This document shows, piece by piece, positions 22,001 to 34,320 of a stretch of DNA of 64,000 nucleotides. The notes beneath the pieces were generated by a model. The model did not search any database, was not told the origin of the DNA, and saw nothing but the letters and a program-made list of their open reading frames with translations. Position numbers and translations under genes: made by a program. Source of the DNA: Trichoplax sp. H2 (taxonomy: Eukaryota; Placozoa; Uniplacotomia; Trichoplacea); the NCBI GenBank assembly GCA_003344405.1, contig NOWV01000063.1, positions 248,001 through 312,000 on the forward strand, written 5' to 3'. The stretch's first letter is position 1. Each line of letters begins with the position of its first letter.

Positions 22001-23151
22001 ATTTTATAATACAGATTTAGTTATTTACGTATGGTACGACTTAAATTATCTGTATATAAGTAAGATATTTAATCCTGTAGTTAAAGGTTTAGACACTCAA
22101 ATGGTACTTTCAGAAAGTGAATTAGCTAAAATTATATCGTTTATGAACTAACTGTATAATTCATGAGTTCAGGTTTTAAAATATCTTGAGTTATTATCGA
22201 TTTCAATATCATCATTCCGATAATATTCTTTCACGTTATCAATGTTGTATTTTCCTTGGAAAAGTATAGGATTCCAAAAACTAATTTTAATTTCAATCTT
22301 AATATGCAATAGATGAAGAATCCATCGAAACAATCATACTGGATGATAAGGTTCCATTCTATTTGAATTTGATACCGCAATAAATATCAGAATGCTTTTA
22401 CTATCTTAATTATGCGCCATTTGAATAATTAAAATTATCTATGAATAGAACTATATACCAATAATTACATATTTTAATCATAATTTAGAATGTACCAGAA
22501 TTAGAGGACGTTGACTTTAATGATGTAGAAGCAAAAATATTAGATTTAAAAATAGATCAAGGCAGTAAGGTAATCAATAATTCGGAATGCCTGCTCTAGA
22601 TACGATTTTGAAATATAAATTAATGCCACAAAAATGAATAAGATGCGATAAAGTTAAATTTTAAATTCAACATAGATTTATAATATATGCAGTCAAAGTT
22701 TGATTTATCTTTTACTTATTTAGGCAACTAGACCCTTGATAGAAGTATTAGACAATGATTCTCTAGAGGTAAGTTTTAAACTTAAAATGAAATCGTAATC
22801 CTAGCAGTATTTCAAAATTTATAATAAGGTATCCAGTTTTGATAAGTAGAGATTTTTCTCTCTTAAAGCTTTATGAAATTGTTATTTTCATGTTTGATTA
22901 ATTAATCGATCGGTTGTTTAGAATAGTTACTATCATAAAGAGTCGATCCTAAATAACATGTAACATATTGATTATGATAGAATGAAAACACTCCATTACC
23001 GACGTCATCAGAAAAAGAAATAACAGCTACTGATAGTCGAATTCAAGACGTAGCTGCAACTGTGGGATCAACTTTGGAAGATCACTCTTCAAATGATTTA
23101 TTAAAAGAAATGCAAAAGAAATACTATAGACATTTAGAGGAGTTGGATTAA
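19040..23151 (+). CDS. DNAAF1: DNAAF1 (LRRC50), dynein axonemal assembly factor 1
   Basis: Exons: 19040-19176, 19348-19439, 19594-19708, 19810-19916, 20124-20217, 20311-20383, 20493-20567, 20653-20717, 20870-20955, 21052-21336, 21425-21484, 22314-22351, 22489-22569, 22724-22768, 22981-23151; 507 aa. A Ser-rich start precedes the [16 protein letters not shown] block, six leucine-rich repeats (exons 3-7; IENL and LSHNRI/LMGNPV units), and the LRR cap with [12 protein letters not shown] and EAWARGG, nearly as in human DNAAF1. A charged coiled-coil/acidic region follows. The protein acts in cytoplasmic preassembly of outer and inner dynein arms. The C-terminal half is divergent and shorter than in human (725 aa), as is usual outside the LRR part. 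A perfect X-box-like site lies upstream. It sits between KIF3B and DNAAF3, both ciliary. Confidence 0.95.
22081..22151 (+). other. Possible alternative terminal exon of DNAAF1
   Basis: After an acceptor (CCTGTAG) the sequence is open for 23 codons in the phase left by exon 21425-21484, then stops with TAA. The peptide starts [17 protein letters not shown]. The main model skips it. It would give a protein lacking the last four exons. No transcript evidence. Confidence 0.25.
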
Positions 23152-24571
23152 TATCTGGTGATTTACAAAGATGTTCACCTGATTAAGTTTAAAATAGATA
23201 TTACCTCTGATCTTGAGGTATTATAAATATTGATATTACATTAATAGGTAGCTTAAACTTATGAAGTATAGATTGAATAGCTAATGGTGACACAGGGATG
23301 CTATAATTCTAAATCACCCGGAATAATCATCCTAGGCTAGATTTTTCTAGCAAGATTATACATCATTCCTATCCAGAAGTACTTTGATAGTAACTCTAGT
23401 CAGGTACAATAAATTTGATATTTATCAAACATGTCGAATACATTGTCCGCTATTAGGAATTGGCTACAACCTTGCTAAACATTTGGTGAATCATTTATCG
23501 ATAGGCTAATTAAGAAGATAAATGAATAGATAAATATCTATAATCTAGCGTAAGACTGTAAGATTAGTTTATTCTATTTATTTGTTGGCAATAAAGTTCT
23601 ATTTGTTTTCATTAACGCTACGGTAACTCATTATAAAGTCTGTACAGGGATCTTTATGTAAAAAATCCTTTACCTAAACTATTATAGTTTTAGTTCATTT
23701 GTATGCAGAATGCATTGGATTGATACTAAATTTCAGTTAGGCAGAAAAGATTCTATTCAATTAGGATCTGCTACGACTGCAATGTATATTTTATATTTGA
23801 GTCAAGCAAATTAATCGATACAATAGAGTGGGTCCGTTAACCTCAGTAGTAGGAGTATTGTCCTCTAAGATCGGAGTAGGATTCATTTAAAATGCTAAAA
23901 TAGTTTACATAAAGGCTTATAGGATAGATATATAGGTCTATGCAAGCTTATTGACAGTTGTTTCATATCAGTATTTACTCGGTGTACCTTTCAAGAGAGT
24001 GCCTCAATATCTATGCTTTTTTCAAACAGTTTCAGCTCAATTGCATCAGAAATACAATTTAATTCTACTTTTATTTTAAGAGTTACACTTATATTTGCAT
24101 GATGTAGTCTCTTGAAAGACTGGAAACTAGATACGTATGAAAAATTAGTTCTTGCTACTCAAAACACACAAAGAAGAGTAACAGCAGCGTTTGTATTATG
24201 GGTTGCTAAAATTTAGGTAAAATTAGATAAGTTATCCCTTTAGGATTCAGTTATAGCTTACAAAATATATTTAATAAAATATTTTATGTTTTAAATAGAT
24301 TTTTAATCTACTAAGCGATTTAATGAGTCTACAGTTTAAAAATTTCATACTAGACATAAAAAGTTCTAGTTTGTATTCACAACGACACTTATTTCGCCAA
24401 ATAAAATTAAAGATTTGGAAATTGCCAATTCTAATTGCTGATCGTACGTGAATGCAAATTAGATTATGGCGTATATAAGTAAGCAAAAATATTGTCCTTT
24501 TCTCCATCAAAGTTTTGGCGTACCTAAGGTATTTAAATTGGAAGGTATTAATCATTTCTGCAAATCTAACA
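23152..24571. other. Intergenic between convergent DNAAF1 and DNAAF3
   Basis: AT-rich 3' flanks; no family-like exon seen on either strand. The open frame on the minus strand at 24271-24555 has the Lys/Ile/Asn-rich make-up of chance openness. Confidence 0.5.
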
Positions 24572-27500
24572 CTATCTAAAGATCGATGTATGTTTTACAT
24601 ATTTAGCCCTAACCTTGCAGTTAGCCGTCTTAGCCATACCGCTCACTCGCTTTACAAATTCTTCGTGTTGCTCCTTCTTTAACTCAAGAATATATCTAGT
24701 GGATTAGCGAATAGAAAACTTTCTTATAATTTACGGAATTTAGTAACTGATATCATAGGAATCGAAAATGCAAGATCTAACGATAAGACTGGTTGTGATA
24801 CGGATTTTTGGCTCAAGCTATGTTCACAAACTGATACATGCAATACTGGAATAATACTGTAAAAGCCCAATGTAGAGTGTATCGTATATTATAACTAATG
24901 CAATCAACTTTTCTCGGGTAATATAATACTGTATTCATCAGTCTCATTAAAATTCGATTTTAGTGAGCGATCAGAAAGCTAAGAAAATGTATTTCAAACA
25001 ACTTTATACATTGCAAAGAAGTAATGGATATTGTGTTATACAGTCAACTAGATACATCACTTTTATTAGTGAAATAGAGAAATAAACGTGTAAGCGATTT
25101 AGTTTATCCTTATATGAAATCCTTTGCAAACTATAGTCAATGTCCGTCCACATATATCGTTAGCCTGATAACTTGGTAATCTATTATTATTATTATATAT
25201 AGCACTAATGATAAATTTACTGACAAATTTTATGGATTTTATTTAATTTAATGATAGTACTTGCATTTTTGTGAGCATTAAAACGGTTAGAAGCAATCGA
25301 TAAATAATCATGACTGCAATGTTAATAATGGTTAAATAAATAAATGTAAGGTCATATCTATCTTTCGGAAATGATTGGTGGATATAATCTTGGACTTACT
25401 TTGCACTTTCACACACAATCAACGATCCATGAGCTAAAATTGGTTGGATATCAGGCTTAAATAGGTGTACCATGCTACAAGAATTAATGTGTAACATTAT
25501 TGAAACCCCACCAAATTTTTATTGCTATAATTAGATCAACAGAACTTAACCGAAATGCTTGTATAACTAACCTGTTTGAGAAATAAACTATGTTGAATAG
25601 TTTATTATATTTACTTTTCTTGGGCAAGACTGGAAGTGAGTTAAGAGGTAAGAAATAGATCTTGAAATTTTGCAAGCCTAATGAGAAAAATACATATATT
25701 TATCAAAAAGGCTTTAATTATTAACTGAGTAAGAAAGTAATGATACTTTCATTAATTCACTTTTTATCCTACAATTACTGACTAAAGTTATGAAAGGAAA
25801 GATACCGTCTAGATATTATTTGATTACCTTTAAATAAAGCTTGATTGGATTCTTCCGTGCTAGCAGATATTGTTTGATCACTGTCTTCTTCATCTTCATT
25901 TACTTCTTGAATTTTTCCTAGTTGATCACTTTCATTTTCTGTCTCTGATTTATCTTTAGGCAGTTGATATTTCGTGCCATAAGCAATTTCGTGCATGTAC
26001 GCCATTATATTATACTGAGTAATATCTTGGGAAGTCTGATAGATTATATTATAAAAGAATATAGTTTTACTGCTGTTCTCTTTTGAAAGTTAGTTAAAGC
26101 AATATCTTGTAACGACTAGATTATTCGGAATGAATTATTTAGTAATCCTGTATATAAAATGAAGTTTCATAACATGGCTGTGAGATCTTTTCATCTTATC
26201 ATATGCAATTACCTTCAGATACATATCGTTTGTTTTTTTGAAGAAGCTTTCTTCTTCGCACTCAATCCCAAATGCAATATAAGGGCTATTAACAATATCT
26301 CCCCAATATCCTCTTACATAATGCTTTTGCCCTTCCTATATTTTGTAGAATTTAAGTTGATATTTATTAAGCTGCATGGCTACGATATTAGTCGCGGGGA
26401 AAGTAGTTATTCATATTGATGTAAAAGTTTTACCCGTTTCATGATTTCTCCTGATGCCAATGATTTATTTGCTATGTTATAATTCGCTTCTCGAATATCA
26501 AATGCTATACCATTCTCTCTCCAGTTAGAATATTCTCGTGAATTAATGATATTAGCCTTTGAATGTAATTTCATATTGTAATCCCAGTCGTAAACGTTTT
26601 GTCTAGAGTCATAACGAGCACCAAGATGTTTTCGTAATCTATGATCCCTATTATAATTATGAATACATAATGATAATTTATACTTTATGATATCATGTTA
26701 CTGCATGTACACAATATTGAAGGTGTTGAGCATTTGTTGGCATAACATTTATTGAACATGATATTACTAACCACATTTCAGTAACTTCGAACAGCTTCGG
26801 ATTTTTCTGCCTCCAAAATTTAAATATAGCTTCTAGCTGATCCCTTTCAGCAAACTGATTTTAAAATTAAAATGAGATGACACAACTATATCATAATACT
26901 TTATATTTGAAAATATTAAATGACTACATTAAAAATTACTTTCAAATTTGATAAGTCTAAGAAGCCAAGGCATTGATTGAGATAATTAAAATTCGTAACC
27001 ATCCTAAGATGATGTCAATCATATATATTATGAGAAGCTTTTAATGTAGGTTTATGCGTTTTACTACAGTATCATTGTAATCAATATGCAACTGTATTAT
27101 AACACAAACTTGATGAAATCATCGGCTTTTCGACACAAGTATTCTTCTGTTTGACTTCTAATTAAAGTATTACCAAATATTTCAAGAAATAATTCGGTCT
27201 TTTCTATAAGTATAATTAATATAGTGTCAGATTTGTATCTAAACTAATATCCATTGATACAAACAATACTTGGTATGGGATATTTGAGCATACCTTGCAA
27301 GCCGATTGTTTCGGGTGCTTCATAAATGAGAGCTAGCAGTAGCATTTGCCTTGCTAGTATCTCTAAATTATTCTCTACAACATAGATCTAATTCATAAAA
27401 AAACGATCGATTCTATTATAAATTAATTGTAATTAATTTTAAGCATTTTTTATTAAGATAGAAAGATATAAACTAAGGTACGTTTATTTTTCGATTTGGC

Positions 27501-28329
27501 CACCGATAGCTGTGAGCAATAGTTTTGATGATATGTCGAGGATCTCCTGCACCAATTAGAAGCACATTTACGGTATCCGCATTTGATTCTATTTGTAGAA
27601 GACAATATAGCACCTTCTGATCATCATTTTACTCCTGATTTACCAAGCTAGGTGGCCTTTTATGATATCATACAAAATGAATGTAGAATCTATTTGGAAT
27701 CTAGAAAAAATTTTTACCTGAGCCGGTAGAACTATCATTGGCAATATTAAAGTGTTCTATTTGAGCGTTGAATGCTGCAGTAAATGTTAATTTTTAGCTA
27801 TTCTAGCTTTGATATTGCTTATGATAGCAAGTCAAATGTACAGTGTTGTTAAAATAAACTATTTATCAGCTATTCCAGAAATAAATTATATTGTTACCAA
27901 TGCATTGTAAAATCAATATCTGGAAATTGTTATAATTTAGATAGCTGCTAAACGAGTTATTCGAATAATTTACTTTATCAGTTGTTGAGTTAATTACTGT
28001 GATTAAATTTAAGAAAAGCTACATTTAAAATATCCGGAGGCTATACAGCATCAAATACAGCAAAAAGTTATGATCTGTTTTAATATTAAAAGTGTTTAAT
28101 TAATACTATAGATTTTTGCACGTCGTAGAATTAATTGCTAAAATGAAGTACGCGTATTGAATACTGAATACCCTTTTTGCATATAAGAATTATTTCGCTG
28201 GTCAAATTCGATGTATTCGTATTGTAACATACGTGCACAAATATTCAAACTAGGATACTAACCAATGGCTTGAAAGTCGATAGCTGGGCTAAATCCCCAC
28301 CAAGTTATCCGCCCGAATGAATCGAGCAT
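24572..28329 (-). CDS. DNAAF3: DNAAF3 (PF22), dynein axonemal assembly factor 3
   Basis: Exons (transcript order): 28329-28263, 27774-27718, 27588-27482, 27387-27294, 27203-27110, 27003-26940, 26854-26772, 26647-26434, 26335-26213, 26035-25828, 25677-25572, 25474-25400, 24695-24572; 471 aa (human 541). Matches to human run along the whole length: WWGFSPAIDFQA near the N-terminus, VLLIGAGDPRHI (a Rossmann-like glycine loop of the DUF4470 region), LRKHLGARYDSR, GYWGDIVNSPYIAFGIE, and FLPLNS in the DUF4471 region. It works in the cytoplasm with other DNAAFs to assemble axonemal dyneins. An acidic insert (exon 26035-25828) separates the two domains. The last exon reads straight to a stop at 24572, giving a shorter tail than human; a further exon cannot be excluded. 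Confidence 0.94.
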
Positions 28330-28760
28330 GATCTTGCTACTCGAGTATTATAGCTACTGGATTCGTGTGTTCAAAACAAACCATGGATAAATAACATATA
28401 TGTACAGTATACTGTATGATCGAATTTTCAATTGACTGTATTAATTAAGTTTACCTTAGAATTTCAACAAGCGTCTAAATGATCTATGATGCATATGCAG
28501 AGTTGAATATTTATACTGGTCGAGTGTTAAGTATGCTGTTTAAGGTTATCCGGGTAATACAAGACCACATATGTTTACGTGCAAGGTAAATAATGAAATC
28601 AACGCTTATTTTGACCAAAAAATGACTTCCAATGGGCAGCTATCAAAATACTAGAATAACTGTACAGAGCTATATGTTCTTCTAAGTATACTTGGTTCAA
28701 TTAATCGTATATTAACTCAGTAGCTAACCAGCAGTGGCAATTCTAGCGTATTCGATGATG

Positions 28761-28774
28761 GTTTCCGTGGAAAT
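28761..28774 (-). promoter_or_regulatory. X-box-like RFX site
   Basis: On the minus strand, the DNAAF3 sense strand, it reads ATTTCCACGGAAAC. This fits the X-box pattern RYYNYY-N2-RRNRAC at every position. It lies 432 bp before the DNAAF3 ATG; the transcript start is unknown. Confidence 0.5.
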
Positions 28775-28779
28775 CAATC

Positions 28780-28789
28780 GCGCATGCGC
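28780..28789. promoter_or_regulatory. NRF-1-like palindrome
   Basis: GCGCATGCGC is the core of the NRF-1 consensus and stands out in AT-rich DNA. It lies 151 bp before the ATG of NDUFV3, a respiratory-chain gene of the class NRF-1 regulates in animals. Confidence 0.5.
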
Positions 28790-28940
28790 AACTCGGATCT
28801 TGCATAGTTTGCTTACAGTGGTGAACTGTATAGGTACCGCTCAATCAGAAGAGAATACTATATAACACTGTATGAACTGAGAATTAGATTTCTGGTGGGT
28901 ATAGCGTAGCTTGCCATCATTCTCAGCTTCAGTCTAGAAA

Positions 28941-29844
28941 ATGGCGTCGTTGGCCAGAGGATGCCTAGTTAGGGTAATGAAGCATTAATTAAAACTCGTT
29001 AGAGTCATTAAATTAACTTTTATGAAGGAGGATAATCGGATTGCACTTGATTGATACCTCTGTAGACAGAATGATGATTAGTAATTCGTAATACGAGTAT
29101 TATTTGCCGCACTTCTTCATAACTCAGGTATGTTCCAGAAGTTCTTCCTATCAACTATTGCAATGTGTCAGGCAAAGTTCTTCCGCTTATTCTGGTAAGT
29201 AATAATCGCGCATTTACTGTCTTATATGGTTATTCAATGTATAATAGGATCTGTCAATATCAGTCTGAAAGATTCAGGTTGATACTAGAAGAGATTGAAG
29301 ATTTACAATTATACGCGTAGAGTTGCAGTTCAGCAGCTCGGAGACGCATCGAATTTTTACCCCCAAAATTTTTACCAAATTCTCGGTTAGACAATTTTTT
29401 CCTGATGATTATATCCACTAACTGCAATTTACTGCGTTTGGTAATGTTTCCCATTATCATCGGAAAAGTTATAACTAGCTGAGAGTTGGTAGCACGGTAG
29501 TCGATTCTGAGGCTCATCTGCTGTCCCTGTTAAATTACCAGCATTATTTATTTGATCGATCAATTGATTACAGTATAGTAGTGAATAATTATTTATTGTA
29601 CTGTATAACTACCTGTGGATATTACAACTAGCTCGCTGTAATTAATATTATGCTTGTGTATGTGATATTGTATATCATGGCTTTAGATATCCATATGCCT
29701 AGTCCTGATACCAAAATTAAGGACGCCACATACGAATCTAAAGACTACTTCGCACATGGCGAATACACTTACTATGATGAGGAATTTGAAATTAATAAAC
29801 GTCGATTGCCACAGCCAAGCTCTATTACCAAAGAAGAGTCATAA
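28941..29844 (+). CDS. NDUFV3: NDUFV3, complex I accessory subunit (short form)
   Basis: Exons: 28941-28973, 29128-29194, 29687-29844; 85 aa. The first two exons give an Arg/Ser-rich, acid-free N-terminus typical of a mitochondrial targeting peptide. The last exon matches the conserved C-terminal core of mammalian NDUFV3: a TYE...DY...YTYYD segment followed by INKRRLPQPSS, compared with human SKFRMPQPSS. NDUFV3 sits on the NADH-oxidising tip of complex I next to NDUFV1/V2. Length suits the 9-10 kDa isoform; no long alternative exon is seen. It shares its promoter with DNAAF3. The exon 3 start is set by acceptor CTTTAG and phase 1. Confidence 0.85.
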
Positions 29845-31120
29845 ACAGTGATTAAACTGGATGTATTAAACGGATACAATGTATCCAATAGCGGAAGCCT
29901 TCAACCTAATGTCGTTTTGATGTTAATGAATTGGTTAATTACAAATTGCCTGTAGAAGCAGCTGCACAAATGTCATGATGGTATTGTCGCTTATTAATTC
30001 CTTTCAAAATTAATTAACAACAGATGAGCAATCAACGCCTATGTACAAAGTATATGTATAACGTATATGCATAGCATTGACTTCACCTCTCTGCCTTATG
30101 AGGAAAATTAATGCCTGAGTATGCCCTATCAATATTGCATACATTCTTGCCGGCTTGTAGAAATGAATAAAAAAATTATGATGTTAAATGGAAAGTACTA
30201 GTATTGATAGAATAACCCTGGTGTCTTTAATCGTAAACAAGATGTAATGATGCTATACTAAATTGATTTTAGCTGGTACGATCAACGTAGCTATCAAATG
30301 ACTACTATATTGTGCTGTTAATTTGATACTGAGTACTGTAGAGTATTATAAACTGTGGAGCTACTTCAAACTTAAGTCTGAAGTTGATAGTAATTGGTAG
30401 TCTTGAAATGGTCAATTTATGAACTTAATGTAGATGGCAGTTATGCTGAAGGTTTCTTAAAAGTGTGATAGCTTTCGTTGCAATACAGAATAGTGGGCTA
30501 CTAGTATGTAGAAATAGTGTATATCAATTGCTAAGCACTGTAGACATAAATATATCTTAAACCCTTACTGTAGAATAGCTTAATTTAATCGTTTCTGAGT
30601 TGTTGTCTCTATTTTTCTTAATTTATTTGGCTGAGCCAGGTACTATAAGCAGTTTTATACACAGTACGTGCTGAATAGTGGTGCTCGGAAAAGACTACTG
30701 CACTATTGCAATTTACTGAAGCTATATCTTGGGGAGTCTTTAATTTGTATAAGGTCAAGATCCTCCATCCAGCTCTATAATTGAAGCTAATTTTTGTTGC
30801 ATGCTATACAGTATCTGTATAGCAATTTCACTGCGCATCTATTTAAACAGTATTGAAAAATCTCAAATGTGATATTGATTATATTTCGTGGGCAAATCGT
30901 CAGACAGCAGGTCATGAGCCTCATAACTAATTGATCAAAACCTAGTCATTTTGTAGCTAACGTTACTTTAGCTATTGTACTTAACAGATCTGCAGTCAGC
31001 AGCAATATGAAAGCTCGGGTACGGAGCTTGACTGCAACATATTATCCGTATTGCAGAATTGTATTAGTTGCTGCATAATCGATTATTTATGTGCTACTAA
31101 TTGTGGTTTTAGGCCAGTAG
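29845..31120. other. Intergenic 3' of NDUFV3; no gene seen
   Basis: No open frame with family similarity on either strand. AATAAA near 30168 could serve NDUFV3. Confidence 0.5.
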
Positions 31121-32777
31121 ATGTAAGCAAAGAGACTTGGACAAGCTGGTCTACTAGCTGGCAAATTATACCCGCAAATACATGTTGGCAACTCTCTCAA
31201 TTTATCTGGCGTATTGATAACAACTAATAATTTATTATATCATGACTACCATCACCATTAACTCTTTATGACCAATCTGGCAGTAGTGTATACAATAGAG
31301 ACACCTGTTATATCGATATTACCGGTGTAAATTCCCTTAGTTACCGTTCTATACTACCTTATAAAGAAAAGGAGAATGAAAATCTTATACAGATGGCATT
31401 TAGCTTAGCGAATTTCAATATCAATATCAGTACACCATGCAACCTAATTTTAGGTGGAATAGCGCACGATTACAAATATCTTTAGATTATCTCTAATTCT
31501 TTTTGTTTAAATCTCCTATGATTAAAGGTGACGGTTTAATTAATGTTTACTAAATTTCAGCATTACTATTACTGTTAACACTTTATACCCGTACACTGTA
31601 GTGATGCCTTCCGTACTGATTCTAAAAATATCATTTAAATTGATTGACTGATTTAAGCGATCGTGAATGGATCCTAAATATGATCAATGCAATCTTTGCA
31701 ATCATTCTTACGATTTCAGCTGTTTCTTAAAATACAAGAACAAGTAAATTTTAATTATAAGCGTTTAAAAGAATAGCAGCAGAAATGTGGTAACTGTGAG
31801 GCTTTTTCCACTGGTAGCAAGATCTTCAAGATGTGTACGATTAATAATACATAATAGTACATTGCCGGAAACGTAACTTCAATCAGATGCTCATTGCCAA
31901 CATAGAGAAGTCTTTAACAGTAGCCTTAAACTCGCCGGTACTTTTAATCAACAATTAACAGATCTTAATGCCGTTGCATATCAAAAACTTAAACAAGAAG
32001 TTACAACTACTATAATACTAATCACAATTCATCGTCTACTACCAAAAGTAGCTTTCAACGCGTAGTAGTTACTGATTTCATAACAGGTAGCATCGCTACG
32101 GATTTCTATATAGTTTTTAAAGAAAATTCTAAAATAAATCCCAGTGAACTGGCTAATGTCATTTCTACAAACAATTTGATTATTCAAGGACAATCCATAC
32201 AAAATGTGACAATTACCGATTTCAATGAGTGTGCTAGAGCAACCGATAATACCTGTAATAGCAATCAAAATTGTATTAATTTATACGGCACATATACTTG
32301 CCAATGTAAGATAGGTTTTACTGGTTCTGGTTGTGTTGATATTAATGAGCGTACGACTACTGAACCGTGTGCAAATAAGACTGTATGTTCGAATACTGAA
32401 GGATCTTATACTTGTACATGTCGAATAGGATACCAAGGCGATCCATATTCTACTTCAGGTTGCAGTGTTTCCTGTAGTACTAATTACTGTCTTAATGGTG
32501 GAACCTGCACATACGAAAACAGTGGGCATATATATATTTGCGACAAGGCTTACACTGGAACAATATGTGAAACTCGTTGGAAACCGGACTTTCGGAATGG
32601 GAAATTGCTAGTCTTGCTATAGGATCAATTTTTGGAGCCATTATAATGGTTATAATGATTATAGCTATCTACCGAATAGGAAATCAACTAAAATTGACTA
32701 AATTAGAGTATAATATAACATATCCACCATTGAAGGAATCGCCAAAGGAAGAGCATACTTGTATCGAGTTAGAGTAA
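31121..32777 (+). pseudogene. Broken gene for a SEA-EGF-transmembrane protein
   Basis: Coding fragments lie in changing frames. 31271-31485 is an open piece with Cys residues. 31925-31990 gives LAGTFNQQLTDLNAVAYQKL, the start of a SEA domain. The second half of the SEA domain (VVVTDFITGSIATDFYIVF, about 32063) is in another frame and runs into EGF-like repeats with the calcium-binding start DFNEC, CNLYGTYTC-type spacing, a second EGF starting DINE, and a third Cys-rich module ending near 32570. The single membrane segment (IGSIFGAIIMVIMIIAIY) and a short cytoplasmic tail to the stop at 32777 are in a third frame. No splice sites explain the shifts. The intact relative would be a cell-surface receptor or mucin-like protein. 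Sequencing error at two places is the alternative. Confidence 0.55.
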
Positions 32778-33739
32778 TCAAATGTTGCTAGTTCTCCTCA
32801 AGAATACGACGATAAATTTAATTTCTATTTTTAATTAGCGTTATGTAGCTTTTTTATCTTTTACAGTATAGATCTCGTTTGAATTATCTTAACAAGTCTT
32901 TTACTAACTTTGTAGTTTGGTTATTTAGTTAACGTTCATGGTTATCCATCGTTAAATATTGCTATTGATCGGTCGGAATTCCATGAGATATTACGATTAT
33001 TTGACGATGTTTTTTAATAAATTAATAATTAACTTTAGTCTCAATAATCCACTACAGCATGTTAATATTTGGTTAAATTGGTTAAATTTGTTCCTATAGC
33101 ATAGCCATACCGTACAGTATGTTTTCACAGGGACAATTCAGATCGAATAACGCAAATGTGGGGTACGAATAATTAAAAGTGGAATAATTTAGCCTAGAGG
33201 AGAGAGAAAATTGTTGTTGATCACGTACAACTTTGTTAATTTGTAAATTAATTAAGACCTATGAACATAACTATAATGGGCACACCGCATCGTTTCGAAA
33301 AAAACGATACAATCAATACTCGTACCTTGAATTTAGAATAATTTGTACCTATTTAGCATTTAAAATTTTTCCTCCTCATAATCAGATCGTCTTGGGTAAT
33401 GTGTAATACTATACTTTGTGATGTACGTTTTGAAATTAAATTATGCGTTTCGTATTTTTTAAATAGGCTTTTTAGTCGTTTAATTTCATTTAGGGATATG
33501 ATTCTCTTGGCAGTAGAATTGTTATTCTAGGTTCCGCTACAGGATAATAATAAATACTAATGTTAATGGTTTATTGTTATCATTAGCGCACTTATACAGT
33601 ATAGCTTTGCTTATCTAAATGCTTATACGAGTATTATTATACTCATGAATAGTATTTCGTTCCTAGTAGGTAATAGTATAAAGTGGCTAATGTTTTAAGT
33701 TTCTTACGTATGCAGCCTTTTTTTGATGCAAAGTGGAAT
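32778..33739. other. Intergenic; no gene seen
   Basis: AT-rich DNA without a recognisable exon on either strand. Confidence 0.45.
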
Positions 33740-34320
33740 TTCTTGTATAGCAGCAGTTATTTTGCCTTTCAAGGCTGAGGATTCGCCATTTACTATACCA
33801 TATATTTTACCGTTGTGCTATATTATCACGATATTTAACGCATAATACGAGTAGCTGACTTGTTTTCCCAGGTTCTCAGGAGTATAAAGATTCGCTATTT
33901 ATGAAATACTCGTGTGCTTATGGATACTTTGCTTTGAACTGTTTATCGTTCATTACCTTGCTGTTGTACTATAGCGAGATTTAACGCATAACCGTCATTT
34001 TGCTTTACAAGGATTTTAGGAGGGTGAAAATTTACTATTTACCAGGTATATATCAGTAAGGGATACTTTGCTCCTCATTACTTTACTGTTGTATTATAGC
34101 GAAATAGTTTAACACATAACAGTCATTTTGCTTTTCAAAATTTTTAGGAGAGTGAAAGTTCACGATTTGTTATATTTTTGTATGGGTAATCGATGCTTCG
34201 TTTATCATTACTTTACTGTTATACAATATTATAGCAAAATTGAATGTAGAACAGTCATTTTGGTTTGCAAGGCTTTTAGGAGGATGAAGATTTACTATTT
34301 CGTTTTATTCATTATAATAG
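33740..34320. repeat. Degenerate tandem repeat, about five units of 110-135 bp
   Basis: A core like CATTTTGCTTTACAAGG, then TTTTAGGAGGGTGAA and TTTACTATTT, recurs at about 33750, 33862, 33996, 34125 and 34256. Between cores, related segments (CATTACTTTACTGTTGTA, then TATAGCGA and TTTAACGCATAA) also recur. Unit length is about 130 bp for the last three copies. The open frame at 34128-34325 lies inside the array and is not a gene. Confidence 0.6.

Larger units (their letters stand above)
28330..28940. promoter_or_regulatory. Bidirectional promoter of DNAAF3 and NDUFV3
   Basis: The 611 bp between two divergent start codons hold an X-box-like site and an NRF-1-like site six bases apart. Both 5' UTRs must lie here, so the core promoter is compact. 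Confidence 0.6.

Noticed and set aside
24271-24555. 94-codon minus-strand frame next to the DNAAF3 3' end
   Set aside because: Ile/Lys/Asn-rich chance translation of AT-rich DNA; no splice link and no recognisable domain.
29260-29517. 85-codon open frame on the minus strand inside the NDUFV3 intron
   Set aside because: No family match; it lies antisense within an intron whose edges are fixed by the conserved NDUFV3 exons.
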